Origin: Bacillota bacterium
Lineage (GTDB): Bacteria; Bacillota; Clostridia; Oscillospirales; Ruminococcaceae
DNA: 64,000 nt
Direction: 5' to 3'
NCBI GenBank assembly: GCA_023458875.1
Contig: JAEWXO010000006.1
Location: 1-64,000, forward strand
Part shown: positions 51,052-59,803 of the stretch, piece after piece
How positions within the stretch are numbered: the stretch's first letter is position 1
How the letters are laid out: every line of letters starts with the position of its first letter
Position numbers and translations under genes: made by a program
Notes under the pieces: generated by a model
Seen by the model: only the letters and a program-made list of their open reading frames with translations
The model's database searches: none
What the model was told of the DNA's origin: nothing

Positions 51052-52585
51052 TATTGAAAGAGCAGAGGAAACTTTAAAAAACGGGAAATACACCTGTGTT
51101 GTGTGCAGCAATGATATTATATATACAAGTACACAAAAAGGCGTTGCACCGATGCTTGATTTTATAGAAAAAAATATCTGTCTCACCGGATTTTCAGCAG
51201 CGGATAAAATTGTAGGAAAAGCGGCGGCTATGCTTTTTATATTTGCAGGAGTAAAAGAAATCTACGCAGAAGTAATGAGCGTACCTGCTGCCGCTATTCT
51301 TAAAAAGCACGGAATAGAATTTTCATACGGAACCATTACTCAAAATATTGTTAACAGAACCAATACAGGTATATGTCCGATGGAACAGGCTGTTGCAGGC
51401 ATTACAGACGCAGATGCGGCACTGACTGCTATAATAAGAAAGCGTAATCAGTTGAAAGGATATTCAGATATGAAAAAATTAGGATTTGGATTTATGAGAT
51501 TGCCGCTGATTGATGAAAATGATCAGTCAAGCTTTGATAAAAAACAGCTCTGTAAAATGGTTGATACATTTATGGAGCGTGGATTTACTTATTATGATAC
51601 AGCATACATGTATCATAACTTCCAGAGTGAATGTGTTTTGCGTGAGGTTCTTGTTGAGCGCCACTCACGTGAGAATTTTAAACTTGCGACAAAGCTGCCT
51701 ACGATGTTTCTGAAGGAAGAAGCAGATATGGAGCGTATTTTTAACGAACAGCTTGAAAAATGCGGAGTAGAATATTTTGACTATTATCTTCTTCACTGCC
51801 TGAATGTTGACAATTATGCAACAACACAGACACTGCATAGCTTTGAGTTTATTCTTCAGAAGAAAAAAGAAGGCAAAATAAAAAAAATAGGATTTTCATA
51901 TCATGATGATGCAAAGCTACTTGACGAGATACTGACAGCACATCCTGAAACTGAATTTGTCCAGCTTCAGCTTAATTACCTTGACTGGGATAATGAAAGC
52001 GTACAGTCGAGAAAATGTTATGAAACAGCAATAAAGCATGGAAAAAAGGTCATTGTTATGGAACCGGTAAAGGGCGGGACTCTTGCAAATGTGCCTGAAG
52101 AAGCAGAAAAGCTTCTGAAAGAACATGAACCGGGACTTTCTGTTTCATCATGGGCAATAAGATTTGCAGCTACGCATAAAAATGTTATCATGGTTCTGAG
52201 CGGTATGAGTAATTATGAGCAACTTTTAGACAATACAGGATATATGGAGAATTTTGTTCCGCTTAATGATGATGAGATGAAGCTTGTAATGAAGGTAACT
52301 GATATTATAAATTCATCAATTGCAATACCATGTACCGCATGCAGGTACTGTGTTGACGGATGTCCTGAAAATATTCCTATACCAGATTATTTTGCACTTT
52401 ACAATGCAGAGAAGCAGGAGATAAAAAAGGATTTTACGGTTCAGGGTGTTTACTATGAAAACCTTACTAAATCTCATGGAAAAGCATCAGATTGTATAGG
52501 CTGCACACAATGTGAAAAACATTGCCCTCAGCATCTTGAGATCACAAAATACTTAAAGCTTGTTGCCCAGGCATTTGAGGAATAG
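51044..52585 (+). CDS. DUF1893-aldo/keto reductase-ferredoxin fusion
   Basis: It is a 513-residue chain. Residues 1-140 match DUF1893, a deaminase-like fold ([46 protein letters not shown]). From residue 143 an aldo/keto reductase begins, [13 protein letters not shown]. It has [14 protein letters not shown], the catalytic-type [16 protein letters not shown] and [10 protein letters not shown]. The C-terminal ferredoxin part has [18 protein letters not shown] and [13 protein letters not shown], enough ligands for two 4Fe-4S clusters. The internal ATG at 51470 has its own AAAGGA, so a shorter reductase may also be made. The two parts are usually separate genes. Confidence 0.85.
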   Translation: MNSIERAEETLKNGKYTCVVCSNDIIYTSTQKGVAPMLDFIEKNICLTGFSAADKIVGKAAAMLFIFAGVKEIYAEVMSVPAAAILKKHGIEFSYGTITQNIVNRTNTGICPMEQAVAGITDADAALTAIIRKRNQLKGYSDMKKLGFGFMRLPLIDENDQSSFDKKQLCKMVDTFMERGFTYYDTAYMYHNFQSECVLREVLVERHSRENFKLATKLPTMFLKEEADMERIFNEQLEKCGVEYFDYYLLHCLNVDNYATTQTLHSFEFILQKKKEGKIKKIGFSYHDDAKLLDEILTAHPETEFVQLQLNYLDWDNESVQSRKCYETAIKHGKKVIVMEPVKGGTLANVPEEAEKLLKEHEPGLSVSSWAIRFAATHKNVIMVLSGMSNYEQLLDNTGYMENFVPLNDDEMKLVMKVTDIINSSIAIPCTACRYCVDGCPENIPIPDYFALYNAEKQEIKKDFTVQGVYYENLTKSHGKASDCIGCTQCEKHCPQHLEITKYLKLVAQAFEE

Positions 52586-52731
52586 TATAATCGTTGGATG
52601 TTAAGCACTTGAAGTCCTCTGTAAAGTGGTGGTATAAACCTCTTCAGTAATATGTATCAAGATCGAGAATTCTGCAATTATTATTTATTTCCATTTTTGT
52701 TTTACTTCATTCGGTTAATATTAATATGTAA

Positions 52732-53079
52732 TTAATCTTCGTATAAATCTCCGCTGTTTTCCTTGTTAAGAGTTCCGTCAAATTCCACCATAAGGAATTT
52801 TGCAAGCTCCTTTACAACCGGTCTGTGTCTTGTGCCTTTTGGAACTATAACAAATTCTCCGGATTTTACAGGAATCAGGCCTTCTTCTGTTTCAAGCTCA
52901 AAGTTTCCTTCAAGTACACAGAACATTTCATCAGACTGTTCATGTACGTGAAAATCAAGCATCCTGTTTTCAACCTGTACAACACTTAGTACATTCCCGT
53001 TCATCCGTGCAATCTTTTTATACATATAGAGACCATCAACGTTATTTACGTCATTAATAAAATTTTTTACTTCAAGCAT
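52732..53079 (-). CDS. Cupin-domain protein
   Basis: The 115-residue single-domain cupin has motif 1 as MLDFHVHEQSDEMFCVLEG (His-x-His and Glu metal ligands, near residue 45). Motif 2 is KSGEFVIVPKGTRHRPVV (His near residue 88). Such proteins bind a metal and a small ligand; the substrate is unknown. The start ATG is preceded by GGAGGAAG. A perfect 22-bp palindrome lies about 95 bases upstream of the start. Confidence 0.87.
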   Translation of the reverse strand: MLEVKNFINDVNNVDGLYMYKKIARMNGNVLSVVQVENRMLDFHVHEQSDEMFCVLEGNFELETEEGLIPVKSGEFVIVPKGTRHRPVVKELAKFLMVEFDGTLNKENSGDLYED

Positions 53080-53174
53080 GTTACTTCCTCCGTAAATATC
53101 AATTTGTTTTTTTGATACAAAGCCTTATAGTTTAAATATAGAATAAATTTATGAATATATATGATTGTAGCACA

Positions 53175-53196
53175 ATACTTCCCCATGGGGAAGTAT
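53175..53196. promoter_or_regulatory. Perfect 22-bp palindrome, probable operator
   Basis: The half-site ATACTTCCCCA is repeated exactly in inverted form with no spacer. It is upstream of the cupin gene on the minus strand and has no T tract, so an operator is likelier than a terminator. Confidence 0.55.
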
Positions 53197-53347
53197 CTGT
53201 TGGTTTGATTCTTTTTTCTCTGTTTACTTTCAGACTAAATGCAACACTAATACATTTAAAGTTAATGCAACAAGAATATTTTTTCCAACTTGCATTTACT
53301 TTGACAATTCACTCATATTAACAATTTGTGAATTTTTCACTTACATA

Positions 53348-53376
53348 TTGCAATAATTATAAAGATATAGTATAAT
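53348..53376 (+). promoter_or_regulatory. Promoter of the small-protein/ABC cassette
   Basis: TTGCAA (53348-53353) and TATAAT (53371-53376) with a 17-base spacer. It implies an untranslated leader of nearly 290 bases. Confidence 0.6.
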
Positions 53377-53668
53377 ATATAAAAATTATAAATATATTAG
53401 GATAATATTTTATATAATAGGAATTAATAGAATAGCAAAAATTTGTTATCATAATTGGTATCAAACCAGAAGTTAGTTTTATATAGTTTATAAAGTGTTA
53501 CATATCGATTAAAGACGGCATTTACAGTTTATGCAGGCAGTAATTATGAAACAATCACAAAGTATAGCCTGGAAAAAACAATTTAAGCATCAAACATATT
53601 TTATGCTAGCGAAATATGCAGGATAAATGTTTTTATGATTGATTAAATCAATCGGAAAGGGATTTATA

Positions 53669-54061
53669 ATGAAAAAGACTTTTAAAAGAACATTGACTGC
53701 TTTATTAGCAACCGCAACAATGGCTGTTGGAATGGGTGGAATGAGTGCAAGTGCTGCTTATATCGGAGACATTTCTCTATATAAAGCTGTGGGAGCACCA
53801 GGCAGTAGTACACAAACATATCAGGAGTGGAGGTTTGTAATAACATCGTCAACAACAAGTATGAATCTTACCACTGTAACTCTCGGCAATTCTGACGCAT
53901 ATGTGTATTTGTACTCAAATAATGGTATTTCTAGCATTAAAACGACAACAGGGGCTGTTTCAGTAACCAATGCAAAGGTTGGAGCAGCCGCACTTGCAAA
54001 TGCAAGATTATATAATTTCAGTAGTGGCTCTCATTATGCTTATGGTAGTATAAGCGGTTAA
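53669..54061 (+). CDS. Small secreted protein of unknown family
   Basis: The 130-residue protein has a classic signal peptide (Lys-Lys-Thr, a hydrophobic Leu/Ala run, cut after ASA-A near residue 30). The mature part of about 100 residues lacks cysteine and is rich in Ser, Thr, Tyr and Gly. It looks like an all-beta domain (QEWRFVITSSTTSMNL, DAYVYLYSNNGISSIKTTTG, ARLYNFSSGSHYAYG). Its size, export signal and position before a lipoprotein and ABC transporter suggest a bacteriocin-like or surface role. I cannot match it to a family; a loose likeness to lactococcin 972-type proteins at the end is not convincing. Start at ATG 53669 after AAAGGG. Confidence 0.72.
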   Translation: MKKTFKRTLTALLATATMAVGMGGMSASAAYIGDISLYKAVGAPGSSTQTYQEWRFVITSSTTSMNLTTVTLGNSDAYVYLYSNNGISSIKTTTGAVSVTNAKVGAAALANARLYNFSSGSHYAYGSISG

Positions 54062-54084
54062 GATTAATAATTAAAATTACATTT

Positions 54085-54121
54085 GTCTGTCCGTTAAATA
54101 TATCAACGGACAGACTTTTAA
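54085..54121 (+). terminator. Terminator after the small secreted protein gene
   Basis: GTCTGTCCGTT (54085-54095) pairs with AACGGACAGAC (54105-54115), followed by TTTTA. It probably gives much small-protein mRNA and less read-through to the ABC genes. Confidence 0.8.
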
Positions 54122-54137
54122 AAATTCAGGTGATATT

Positions 54138-55400
54138 ATGATAAAAAAATTTCTAGCATGTGTATTTCTAATGACGATTTTATTTTTAAGCAGTTGTGCT
54201 AATGTACCAGATGAAGTGCGAGAAGAAATGAACAGATATGAAAATAGTAGTGTCGGCTCTGATAATAGTGATTATGAATTTATTTATATAGATAAATCAG
54301 AAATAAACGATAATGCAACTATTGCACTGCAAAAAGATTATAGTCAATTTAAGATTGATGATAATATAAATATCGATGAATTAAATAAAATAAGTATAAT
54401 GAAATTTAAATATCTAGAAAACTTTGAAGAGAATTATAATAATGTGTTGAAACTCTTTTTTACTCAGGAACAAATTATGAATCAAGAAATATCTCCAAAT
54501 ATTAATTCAGATGCATCAACTACATATAGCTTCTGGAATGAAACGGATAAAATGTATGGCTGTGTTGGTGATAATGGATTTATAGCAATGTTAAAACCTG
54601 AAGCTTTTGATATATCTTTTGGATATAGTGAGCCAAACATAAAAATATATCATGTGGATAGAAATGATGATTTAAGTGATATTTATCAATTAAATGATGG
54701 AAATTGTTCTGTTGGTGAAGCTGTTGAATATATAAATAATTGGCTTTCGGCAGAATATAAAAAAATATCGCCTGATTATGATTATAAAGTAAAAACAGTA
54801 ATTGTTCGTAAACACGAAGAAAAGTATCTGTTTGAAATATATATAGAACTTCTATATGATGGAATTCCATTGGATTCTCTTACATTGGAATCTGCTACTG
54901 ACGAAAAAAATAAAACAATGTACGTGGCTTACAATAACTCAGCAATTAGTATTCAAATGATAAATGTTAATCAAATAGATTCATTTACAAATTCAACAGG
55001 TATACTTAAGCCTGTTGAAACTGACAATGTTAAAAAATGTATCTCATTAGAAAGCGCATTAAAATATTGTGAGAATACATTTACTGATTTCAAAAATGTT
55101 ACCATTTCTGATATTGGAATAAAATATACCCTAAAGCCTATATATAACTACATGGGAGTAGAATCTGAAGATGATAATGGAAATAAAATATACAAAAATA
55201 TGGAATTTAATTATAGCGCTGGAATAACTGTTGATTCACGCCCAGTATGGGAATTTATAATTGATGTTGATCCATCAGAATTTTTAAGGGATGGAGAGAC
55301 AAATACATACGGTGATATTAGAAAATATATTTATATTGATATGGTGACAGGTGAACTCCATTATAATATGGATATTGTATTACAAGGTGTAGGTGCCTGA
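54138..55400 (+). CDS. Lipoprotein of unknown function in the ABC cassette
   Basis: The 420-residue protein has a lipobox (LFLSSC, Cys about residue 20). The mature protein is acidic, rich in Asn, Asp, Ile and Tyr. Two regions have strand-helix alternation: SVGEAVEYINNWLSAEYKKISPDYDYKVKT and SLESALKYCENTFTDFKNVTI. A Tyr-rich end follows (YIYIDMVTGELHYNMDI). No known domain is recognised. It sits between the small secreted protein and the ABC permeases and ends two bases before the first permease. A protective or chaperone role for the exported protein is possible but unproven. Confidence 0.75.
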   Translation: MIKKFLACVFLMTILFLSSCANVPDEVREEMNRYENSSVGSDNSDYEFIYIDKSEINDNATIALQKDYSQFKIDDNINIDELNKISIMKFKYLENFEENYNNVLKLFFTQEQIMNQEISPNINSDASTTYSFWNETDKMYGCVGDNGFIAMLKPEAFDISFGYSEPNIKIYHVDRNDDLSDIYQLNDGNCSVGEAVEYINNWLSAEYKKISPDYDYKVKTVIVRKHEEKYLFEIYIELLYDGIPLDSLTLESATDEKNKTMYVAYNNSAISIQMINVNQIDSFTNSTGILKPVETDNVKKCISLESALKYCENTFTDFKNVTISDIGIKYTLKPIYNYMGVESEDDNGNKIYKNMEFNYSAGITVDSRPVWEFIIDVDPSEFLRDGETNTYGDIRKYIYIDMVTGELHYNMDIVLQGVGA

Positions 55401-55402
55401 TT

Positions 55403-56203
55403 ATGAAAGCATTTTTTAATTGTCTTAAAAACGATTTGCAGAAATCAATTTTTAGCTATGGTTTTATATTATGCATTGCTGTAACCTTTCTGCTTTGCTT
55501 TACTTCGGTTATATATACTAATACAGAAGGACGGGAATTTTCTGCATTTGAAGTTCTTGCAGACAGAGATAACTTTAAGTTTGTGATGTTTAAGAGTACA
55601 CAAATTATGCAAAATTCCATAAGTCCATATCTTACAATGTTTCTTCCGATTTTATCGGCATTACCTTATGTAAGCTTTTTTTGCTCAGAAAGGTTAAACG
55701 GATATTTAAGATTTAATATAACAAGATGCGGAAAAATGCAGTATTACACATCAAAATTTTTCTCTGCAATTATAAGCGGAGGTTTAGCAATTATGCTGGG
55801 CTACGCTGCCTATGGACTTGTAATCTGCAATCAGTTTCCAGGTGATCAAATCTCATTTACGGAAATATTAAAACATATAGCCGGAATAGGGATATATGGT
55901 ATGATTTCAGTTCTCCCGGCATTTTTTCTATCATCATTTATAAAGAACAAATACTTGATATGTTGCTTTCCATTTATCTTTATGCATTTTTATTATACAA
56001 CTATATCTCGAATTCAGGATAGTTTTATAAGCAAAAACGACTGGAAGACGGTGATAAAAATGGGTTTTTTATATCCTAATGAAATAATAAAAATATTTTT
56101 CAGTGAAAATATATATTGCTTAATATATCATGTTATACTTGCCGTTGTTGCATATTTATGTTTTGTAATTATAATGAACAGGAGGTTAGATTTTGGAGAA
56201 TAA
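55403..56203 (+). CDS. ABC-2-like permease, first subunit
   Basis: The 266-residue protein has about six helices. The first (FILCIAVTFLLCFTSVIYTN) is followed by an external loop with EGREFSAFEVLADRDNF. Then come TMFLPILSALPYVSFFCSERLNGYLRFNITRCGKMQYYTSKFF and four more helices. The layout is that of ABC-2-type exporters used for lantibiotic or peptide immunity. It overlaps the second permease gene by 11 bases. Confidence 0.78.
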   Translation: MKAFFNCLKNDLQKSIFSYGFILCIAVTFLLCFTSVIYTNTEGREFSAFEVLADRDNFKFVMFKSTQIMQNSISPYLTMFLPILSALPYVSFFCSERLNGYLRFNITRCGKMQYYTSKFFSAIISGGLAIMLGYAAYGLVICNQFPGDQISFTEILKHIAGIGIYGMISVLPAFFLSSFIKNKYLICCFPFIFMHFYYTTISRIQDSFISKNDWKTVIKMGFLYPNEIIKIFFSENIYCLIYHVILAVVAYLCFVIIMNRRLDFGE

Positions 56204-57065
56204 ATTCTCTGCGTTAAGAGTCTGGCGAATTGCCAAAATAGAATTTTACAAATGGATTGTTAATCCACGAATGATTATTGCAGTTGCAATGATTATTTTT
56301 GTATGGAATTTTGCCGTTTTTCCTCTTATGAATTTAAGTAAGGAGATGAACAGTCCTCTTAATGTATTTGAACCTTTTATTGCTGTTCTTAATTCAAGGG
56401 TTTTATGCCTTGTAACTCCATCGGTTTTTTTGTTTTTGATTTCAGATTACCCTCATCTTGACCGTAACAGCTTGTTTGTTCTTCATCGTGTCAAAAAAAC
56501 AGAATGGATTTTGGGACAGTTTATGTTTTTTATCTTTGCAGCTTTTAGTTTTTTAGGAAGCATTTTTATATTCTCAATTATCCCGAATATTAACAATTCA
56601 TTTTATGCAAATGGATGGAGTCTGGTTGTAACACGTTATGGATTGTACTTTCCTGAAAGTGCTTCAAGTTTTTCAGCAACTTTAATTACAAAAGAACTCT
56701 ATAACCAGATAGCACCTTTTGGGGAGACTGCTGTAGCATTTTCATTGACTATTATGTATATGATTTTAATTGGAATGATACTTCTTGTGTTTCATGTTAT
56801 GAATTTAAGAAAATTTGGTGTTATTTCAGCAACCGGAATAATTGCCATCGGAAGTGCTTTGGCAATTATTAAATCATCAGGAATGTGGGTGTTTCCAATG
56901 GCACATACAATGGTGAGCCTTCATTATACAGAGTATCTTAAAGAACCGATAACGGATTTGAAAACCTCATTTGCATATTTTCTTTCAATTATTCTATTGA
57001 TTTTAGTTGTTTGCATTATTACAATCAGGCATACTAATTTTCTGAATATTGATGATAATGAATAA
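56193..57065 (+). CDS. ABC-2-like permease, second subunit
   Basis: The 290-residue protein has an N-terminal amphipathic start (RVWRIAKIEFYKWIVNPRMI) and six helices. Typical features are SDYPHLDRNSLFVLHRVKKTEWILGQFMFF before the second helix and a large external loop. It pairs with the first permease and the ATPase that follows after 12 bases. The start is TTG 56193, with AGGAGG seven bases upstream inside the previous gene. Confidence 0.78.
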   Translation: MENKFSALRVWRIAKIEFYKWIVNPRMIIAVAMIIFVWNFAVFPLMNLSKEMNSPLNVFEPFIAVLNSRVLCLVTPSVFLFLISDYPHLDRNSLFVLHRVKKTEWILGQFMFFIFAAFSFLGSIFIFSIIPNINNSFYANGWSLVVTRYGLYFPESASSFSATLITKELYNQIAPFGETAVAFSLTIMYMILIGMILLVFHVMNLRKFGVISATGIIAIGSALAIIKSSGMWVFPMAHTMVSLHYTEYLKEPITDLKTSFAYFLSIILLILVVCIITIRHTNFLNIDDNE

Positions 57066-57077
57066 TAAGGAGGGTAT

Positions 57078-57719
57078 ATGAATATTATAGAAGTAAAAAA
57101 TCTTGATTTAACAATAAAGAAAACTCAAATCTTACGGAACGTTATAATAAATTTTGAAAAAGGCAAAATCCATGGCCTTATCGGAAGAAATGGCAGTGGA
57201 AAAACAATGTTGATGAAGTGTATCTGTGGATTTATCAGACCAACATTAGGTATAATTACAGTTGATGGAAAACAGGTTGGAAAGGAAGTCGATTTCCCTA
57301 AGAATATGGGTATTATTATTGAAGCTCCAGGATTTATCCCATACTATTCAGGTTATAAAAATCTCAGACTGCTTGCTGGATTGCGTGGAAAAATTGGCAA
57401 AGCTGAGATAGTTCAGTCTATGGAACAGGTCGGACTTGACCCAACCTTAAAAAGACACGTCAGAAAATATAGCCTTGGTATGCGGCAACGTTTGGGACTT
57501 GCTCAAGCTATTATGGAAAATCCTGATTTGCTCATACTTGACGAGCCTATGAATGGCCTAGATAAAGATGGCGTAAGCGATATGAGAAAGTATCTTTTAT
57601 CACTCAAAGAGAATGGAAAGACAATACTAATCTGCTCTCACTCATCGGAAGATATAGAAGTGCTTTGTGATACTGTTTGTGAAATGGATAAGGGTATTTT
57701 AACTAAAATAAAGGGATAA
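57078..57719 (+). CDS. ABC transporter ATP-binding protein
   Basis: The 213-residue ATPase has Walker A GLIGRNGSGKTMLMKCI near residue 35, Q-loop region PKNMGIIIEAPGF and signature KYSLGMRQRLGLAQAIM. Walker B LLILDEPMNGLD and the H-loop ICSHSSEDIE follow. It is short, as in BcrA/LanF-type peptide-resistance transporters. Ribosome-binding site AAGGAGGG. It is the last gene of the cassette and drives the two permeases. Confidence 0.92.
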   Translation: MNIIEVKNLDLTIKKTQILRNVIINFEKGKIHGLIGRNGSGKTMLMKCICGFIRPTLGIITVDGKQVGKEVDFPKNMGIIIEAPGFIPYYSGYKNLRLLAGLRGKIGKAEIVQSMEQVGLDPTLKRHVRKYSLGMRQRLGLAQAIMENPDLLILDEPMNGLDKDGVSDMRKYLLSLKENGKTILICSHSSEDIEVLCDTVCEMDKGILTKIKG

Positions 57720-57759
57720 TGCAATGAAAAAATGTTGACACTAATTGTTTCTACGGAAC

Positions 57760-57943
57760 TTATTTTTGTTATAAGTGGAACTAATGTGTCAGTTTATAGT
57801 AATAGCATGTCGTTCAGCGCTAAAAGCAGTAATCTACAATGTTTCGGTGGCAGGGCTTTTTTTATGCCCTGAACTCTGTCGGCTAATAAAGGTCTCAGCA
57901 TTTTGAGGACCTACGGAATTAATTTTCCGTAGGTCCTTTTTTG
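57760..57943 (+). ncRNA. Candidate small non-coding RNA
   Basis: Between a TTGACA box and a strong terminator lie about 170 structured bases with no reading frame. CAGGGC/GCCCTG form a hairpin near 57850. The same GCCCTGAAC can instead pair through CTGAAC with GTTCAG near 57811. No known RNA family is recognised. It may also be the 3' leader-like end of the ABC operon. Confidence 0.35.
57906..57943 (+). terminator. Strong intrinsic terminator
   Basis: AGGACCTACGGAA (57906-57918) pairs with its complement (57924-57936), followed by a T run. Confidence 0.9.
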
Positions 57944-58163
57944 TTGACCTGAAAAAGGAGCAGACAGCTTTGCTTTAATCATAATATACTTCATTTTCCA
58001 GACATATATTCTTTAACTGCTTTTATTCGTTCTTCATTTATTGATTCACATTTTATGGACATAAAAACAATTCATCCTAAAGTGACACACGATTTTGTTT
58101 TTTCGTGTGTTTACTCTAAGGGGATGATATCAAAACATTTTGATACGGCTTGTTTTAAATCTA

Positions 58164-58787
58164 TTAACCTCTGTGATTTCTGTTTCCACAATTTTTATTG
58201 AAAGCAGGATTGCATGCATAGAAATTTTTGGCGTTAAGGTTATCCTGAACAATGCGTAAGCCCTCACCGAATCTCTGGAAATGAACTATTTCCCTTTGTC
58301 TTAAGAATCTTATTGCATCCTTGACATCCGGATCATCTGAAAGTCTTAAGATATTGTCATAGGTTGAGCGGGCTTTTTGTTCGGCTGCCATGTCCTCGGT
58401 AAGATCTGTTATAGGGTCCCCCTTTGACTGAAAATATGTTGCTGTAAAAGGCATACCGGCCGCCGATGTCGGATAAATACCGAGCGTATGATCTACAAAA
58501 TATTTGTCAAAGCCGCTGTTCTTTATCTCGTCAATGGTAAGGTCCTTTGTAAGCTGATATAATATCGCTGAAATCATCTCAACGTGTGCAAGCTCTTCTG
58601 TACCTATATCTGTAAGAATACCCGTAACCTCATCATACGGTGATGAATATCTCTGATTAAGATATCTTAATGCAGCTGCGAGCTCACCGTCGGGCCCTCC
58701 AAGCTGCGTCATTATAACCTGTGCCATTCTTGCATCGGGTTTTTTTATTCTTACCGGGTACTGGAGTCTTTTTTCGTATTTCCACAT
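58164..58787 (-). CDS. cotJC: Spore coat protein CotJC, manganese-catalase family
   Basis: The 207-residue protein begins with MWKYEKRLQYPVRIKKPDARMAQVI and continues ELAAALRYLNQRYSSPYDEVTGIL and GTEELAHVEMISAILYQL. The Glu and Glu-x-x-His ligands of a di-manganese four-helix bundle are present. EQKARSTYDNILRLSDDPDVKDAIRFLRQREIVHFQRFGE supplies the second pair. CotJC sits in the coat of Bacillus and clostridial spores. It is last in the cotJA-cotJB-cotJC operon. Confidence 0.96.
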   Translation of the reverse strand: MWKYEKRLQYPVRIKKPDARMAQVIMTQLGGPDGELAAALRYLNQRYSSPYDEVTGILTDIGTEELAHVEMISAILYQLTKDLTIDEIKNSGFDKYFVDHTLGIYPTSAAGMPFTATYFQSKGDPITDLTEDMAAEQKARSTYDNILRLSDDPDVKDAIRFLRQREIVHFQRFGEGLRIVQDNLNAKNFYACNPAFNKNCGNRNHRG

Positions 58788-58790
58788 AAA

Positions 58791-59045
58791 TCAGTTCGCA
58801 CTCCTTTCCCATGGCCAAGGTCCCTTTACCCATGCCCAGCCATTAGTCGGATTTGTCTGATCAGCTGTAAGCGGACCGTATTTTTCAGTATATTCAGCAT
58901 ATGCTTTATTGTAAAGGTCTTTATATTTCTGAAAATATGCAAGTGCATCCTTGCATTTAGGATGCGTATCGAGATAAAGGCTGAGCTCATAGATTGCAAA
59001 GGCATATTTTCTTATAATGTTTAAAAGTTTTGCTTCATCATTCAC
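58791..59045 (-). CDS. cotJB: Spore coat protein CotJB
   Basis: The 84-residue protein matches CotJB: LLNIIRKYAFAIYELSLYLDTHPKCKDALAYFQKYKDLYNKA, then YEKYGPLTADQTN-like text and WAWVKGPWPWE at the end. Its start overlaps the cotJA stop region by eight bases, and it ends three bases before cotJC. Confidence 0.94.
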   Translation of the reverse strand: MNDEAKLLNIIRKYAFAIYELSLYLDTHPKCKDALAYFQKYKDLYNKAYAEYTEKYGPLTADQTNPTNGWAWVKGPWPWERSAN

Positions 59046-59265
59046 CTCTTAACGCCTCCTCACCTGACAGCGGCAGATTGAGCTTCGGGAACATTGTTCC
59101 CAAATGAAGTCCGTCTGCAGCATCATAGGGGTCCTCCCATGTCTGGAAAGGTACATATGCCATTCCCAGAGGGGTCTGGGCCGGAAATCTGCCATTTACA
59201 GCTGTGCTGTTGTTTGTGTCAGAGGACATTCTGCTTCTTATAACATCGAAATAGCTGTAATCCAT
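59038..59265 (-). CDS. cotJA: Spore coat protein CotJA
   Basis: The 75-residue protein has the CotJA core LGMAYVPFQTWEDPYDAADGLHLGTMFPKLNLPLSGEE, with a short polar N-terminus. It is first of the cotJ operon. The start ATG is preceded by GGAGGT. In B. subtilis the operon is sigma-E dependent. CATATT upstream on the minus strand (59318-59323) could be a sigma-E-like -35, but the -10 is poor. Confidence 0.93.
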   Translation of the reverse strand: MDYSYFDVIRSRMSSDTNNSTAVNGRFPAQTPLGMAYVPFQTWEDPYDAADGLHLGTMFPKLNLPLSGEEALRGE

Positions 59266-59342
59266 CGTTTTACCTCCAGAATTGATATTTGTGCCGTTAT
59301 AGTGCGGTACAGTTTATAATATGTCAAAATAATAATAAATGT

Positions 59343-59452
59343 GATAGGTGGAGGGGATTTGGCTCAGCACGGGTCGACCGGGCTTTCCGGTCGCCTGGAC
59401 CTTCGGATATATTTGGTCTTTGGACACACTGGACCTTCGGAAATATGGGGGA
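59343..59452 (+). repeat. Dispersed structured repeat, copy 13
   Basis: Stem 2 is intact (GACCGG/CCGGTC). Stem 1 pairs GGCTC with GGGTC through wobbles. The GGACCTTCGG part occurs twice (59396-59406 and 59433-59442), so the copy has a partial duplication at its right side. Confidence 0.85.
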
Positions 59453-59723
59453 TTTGGGGGAGATATCCTTAAGTTGTAGGGGAGATGTCACAAAAAAAAT
59501 AGTATACATAAATTACAAGGGAATGTATTAAATATAGATTAATCGGGCTAAAAAGCGACAACAAACCGACAAATATCCTCTATAGTTAAAAAAAGCCAAT
59601 AAAACGGACAAAATAACACCATATGTTTGTGCAAAATGATTGTTGTATTGAAAAAAATAACAGGATTATTGTGCATAATATTATTTTATTAAAAATCATA
59701 GCTCAAAAAGTAATTTTAAAACA

Positions 59724-59752
59724 TTGACAATATAAAACATAAGTAGTATAAT
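59724..59752 (+). promoter_or_regulatory. Consensus sigma-A promoter
   Basis: TTGACA (59724-59729), a 17-base spacer and TATAAT (59747-59752), both boxes exact, in front of the sugar-nucleotide dehydratase gene. Confidence 0.85.
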
Positions 59753-59803
59753 ATTTATACGTAGGTGGTGTAATATCAGAAAGTATGTGTAAGGGTGATG
59801 TTT

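Larger units (their letters stand above)
53080..53668. other. AT-rich divergent intergenic region
   Basis: It holds the palindrome at 53175-53196, a promoter at 53348-53376 and a leader of nearly 290 bases before the small secreted protein gene. The leader has one 31-codon frame (53531-53626) without a ribosome-binding site. Base composition is clearly more AT-rich than in the flanking chromosome. Confidence 0.5.
57720..58163. other. Non-coding stretch with possible RNA gene
   Basis: It contains TTGACA (57735), several nested hairpins and the terminator at 57906-57943. Further on are an imperfect inverted repeat ACACACGA/CGTGTGT (58086-58112) and a short palindrome at 58127-58144. A 23-codon minus-strand frame (57991-58062) is too short to call. 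See the candidate RNA entry. Confidence 0.45.
59266..59803. other. Divergent intergenic region, cotJ and dehydratase gene
   Basis: It contains the cotJ upstream region, repeat copy 13 and the perfect-consensus promoter at 59724-59752. The stretch 59460-59720 is AT-rich with no visible gene or hairpin. Confidence 0.55.

Noticed and set aside
53531..53626. 31-codon frame in the leader of the small secreted protein gene
   Set aside because: No ribosome-binding site and no recognisable signal; kept only as part of the leader description.
57991..58062. 23-codon minus-strand frame (starts MSIKCESINEERIKAVKEY) resembling the N-terminus of some transposase HTH proteins
   Set aside because: Too short and without any adjoining transposase sequence; could be a scrap of an old insertion but cannot be supported.
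58086..58144. Hairpins downstream of cotJC considered as a terminator
   Set aside because: Stems are present but there is no T tract on the minus strand.
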